In this document: piece by piece, positions 62,845 to 64,000 of the stretch | How positions within the stretch are numbered: the first letter of the stretch is position 1 | Layout of the letters: each line of letters starts with the position of its first letter | Source of the DNA: Streptosporangium roseum DSM 43021 | Lineage (GTDB): Bacteria; Actinomycetota; Actinomycetes; Streptosporangiales; Streptosporangiaceae | DNA: 64,000 nt | Direction: 5' to 3' | Assembly: GCF_000024865.1 (NCBI RefSeq) | Contig: NC_013595.1 | Span: 7,440,001-7,504,000, forward strand | Notes under the pieces: generated by a model | Seen by the model: only the letters and a program-made list of their open reading frames with translations | Told to the model about the DNA's origin: nothing | Databases searched by the model: none | Translations under genes and position numbers: made by a program

Positions 62845-63581
62845 AGGCCTGACTCTGCGGTGCGGACCAGGATGCGGCGGCATTCCTCGCAGCGGATCAC
62901 CTCGTCGTGGGAGGCGGCCTTGATGCGGTTGATCTCGGCGATGGACAGGCTGGTGCGGCAGCCGAGGCAGCGGCCCCCCTGCAGCATCGCGGCGCCCACC
63001 CCGAACTGGTCCCGGAGCTTCTCGTAGAGGGCCAGCAGGTCGGCGGGGATGTCGGTGACGACCTCCGCGCGCTTGCCCCTGACCTCGGCGCTCTCCTTGT
63101 CGATCTCGGCGAAGGCGGCGTCTCTGCGGTCCTCGGAGACGCCGCGGGCGGCGGCGAGCCCGTCGCGCTCAGCGACGGTCTTGGTGACCTGCGCGTCGGC
63201 CGACTCCCGGCGCTCCATGATCTCCAGCACGACCTCCTCCAGGTCGCCCTGGCGGCGGTTCAGGGAGGCGATCTCGGACTGGAGGCTGGCCAGGTCCTTC
63301 GGGGAGGAGACCTGGCCGGAGTCGAGGCGCTTCTGGTCGCGCTCGGCGCGGATGCGGACCGAGTCGACGTCCGCCTCCGCCTTGGACTGCTCGCGGGCAA
63401 GGTCGCCCGCCTCGGTCTCGGCCGAGATCACCTGAGTCGCGAGCCTCGCCACGCGGGCGGAGATCTCGTCGATCTCGGCCAGCTCGGGCAGGGTGCGGCG
63501 ACGATGGGCCAGCCGGTCGATGACGGAGTCGAGTTCGGCCAGGTCGAGCAGACGCTTCTGGGCTGCCGGGGCTGCTTTCAC
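62841..63581 (-). CDS. C4-type zinc-ribbon protein
   Basis: 246 residues from the GTG at 63581, which overlaps the Nif3 stop and has GAGGA six bases upstream. A long coiled coil (about 10-180, AQKRLLDLAELDSVIDRLAH etc.) precedes a zinc ribbon: CLGCRTSLS and CEECRRIL, two CxxC pairs. It matches Rv2229c. Related zinc-ribbon coiled-coil proteins occur with Nif3 and RNase H/phosphatase genes. Possibly a flagellar FlgN/CT398-like chaperone fold; no function is established. Confidence 0.93.
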   Translation of the reverse strand: MKAAPAAQKRLLDLAELDSVIDRLAHRRRTLPELAEIDEISARVARLATQVISAETEAGDLAREQSKAEADVDSVRIRAERDQKRLDSGQVSSPKDLASLQSEIASLNRRQGDLEEVVLEIMERRESADAQVTKTVAERDGLAAARGVSEDRRDAAFAEIDKESAEVRGKRAEVVTDIPADLLALYEKLRDQFGVGAAMLQGGRCLGCRTSLSIAEINRIKAASHDEVIRCEECRRILVRTAESGL

Positions 63582-64000
63582 TTCAAATCCTCGCACTCTG
63601 CTGTTGTCTTCCAGGCGTCCGTGACCGTCTCGGATACGCGCGTCTCAACAGTAATCCCCTTCCCGGCCAATCCGGACGTCAGCCGGCGTGCCGCCTCGGC
63701 CAGCCAGGGCCATTCGGTGGCCCAGTGGGCGGCGTCGATCAGCGCGGGGCCGTCGGGGGCCTCCATGAACTCACTCGCCGGATGGTGGCGCAGGTCCGCG
63801 GTGAGGAAGACGTCCACTCCGGCGGCGCGGGCCGTGCCGAGGAGGGAGTCTCCCGATCCCCCGCTCACCGCGACCCGCCGGACCTCGCAGTCGAGGTCCC
63901 CGGCGACCCGCAGGCCGCCCGCCGTACCCGGAAGCCCCCGGGCGGCCCGGCGGGCGAACTCGCGCAGGGAGAGCGGGGCGGGCAGCGAGCCGACGCGGCC
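63578..64000 (-). CDS. Nif3-like dinuclear metal center hexameric protein (5' end outside window)
   Basis: The frame is open to the right edge; 140 residues of the C-terminal half are visible, starting GRVGSLPAPLSLREFARRA at the edge. TADLRHHPASEFMEAPDGPA and DAAHWATEWPWL contain the metal-binding His residues of the family. GTP cyclohydrolase I type 2/Nif3 proteins bind two metals; the physiological reaction is unsettled. It overlaps the zinc-ribbon gene by 4 bases; Rv2230c order. Confidence 0.92.
   Translation of the reverse strand, partial: GRVGSLPAPLSLREFARRAARGLPGTAGGLRVAGDLDCEVRRVAVSGGSGDSLLGTARAAGVDVFLTADLRHHPASEFMEAPDGPALIDAAHWATEWPWLAEAARRLTSGLAGKGITVETRVSETVTDAWKTTAECEDLK

Overview
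The window is high-GC actinobacterial chromosome with very G/C-rich third codon positions, frequent GTG and some TTG starts, and many 4-base stop/start overlaps. Several genes are actinobacterial markers: SepH, DUF3159/DUF3710/DUF4193/DUF4235 proteins, a ferrochelatase with C-terminal cysteines, a bifunctional RNase H/phosphatase beside rnpB, and a CseB/CseC-like pair. The gene set suggests a filamentous actinomycete, perhaps Streptosporangiales; this placement is inferred from gene content only.

1-9.9 kb: a block matching the order around Mycobacterium tuberculosis Rv2689c-Rv2701c: TRAM-domain RNA methyltransferase, large APC permease, divergent ceoB/ceoC TrkA-type potassium proteins, DUF3159, OB-fold and DUF3710 proteins, and dut. 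A thioesterase and an AI-2E-type permease follow. 10-21.4 kb: a 24-residue cysteine-rich peptide downstream of valS, DUF4235, otsA, a membrane protein, DUF4193, a two-component system, a 52-residue protein, an inositol monophosphatase and an S9 peptidase. Apart from DUF4235 and the 52-residue protein these are on the minus strand.

21.5-32.5 kb: ferrochelatase, lytic transglycosylase, MFS transporter, FAD-linked sugar-lactone oxidase, a membrane protein with a Pro/Thr tail, SepH (cell division) and two PH-domain membrane proteins, one carrying thirteen hexapeptide repeats. 32.6-48.4 kb: drug-type ABC exporter, SNF2 helicase followed by a short remnant of its usual SWIM partner, AfsR/SARP-type regulator, PEBP lipoprotein, Pro-rich membrane protein, SulP-carbonic anhydrase fusion, SDR reductase and a PIMT-like methyltransferase.

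48.5-60.7 kb is the most accessory-looking part. It holds three stand-alone STAS proteins, a frameshifted small gene, a TetR-thioesterase operon, an SDR enzyme, a CseC/CseB-like pair whose kinase 3' end lies in a tandem repeat, a DinB protein, a transposase remnant, a lower-GC two-gene pair resembling a toxin-antitoxin module, about 1 kb of repeat-bearing non-coding DNA, and a MarR locus. In the MarR locus twin operators face a collapsed 14-helix transporter and a two-domain FAD oxidoreductase. 60.8-64 kb returns to core genome: rnpB, RNase H/phosphatase, zinc-ribbon protein and a truncated Nif3-family gene.

No CRISPR array, tRNA, rRNA, complete insertion sequence or complete biosynthetic cluster was seen. 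The strongest candidates for undescribed biology are the lower-GC gene pair at 56.2-56.8 kb, the cysteine-rich peptide after valS, and the MarR locus with its collapsed transporter.
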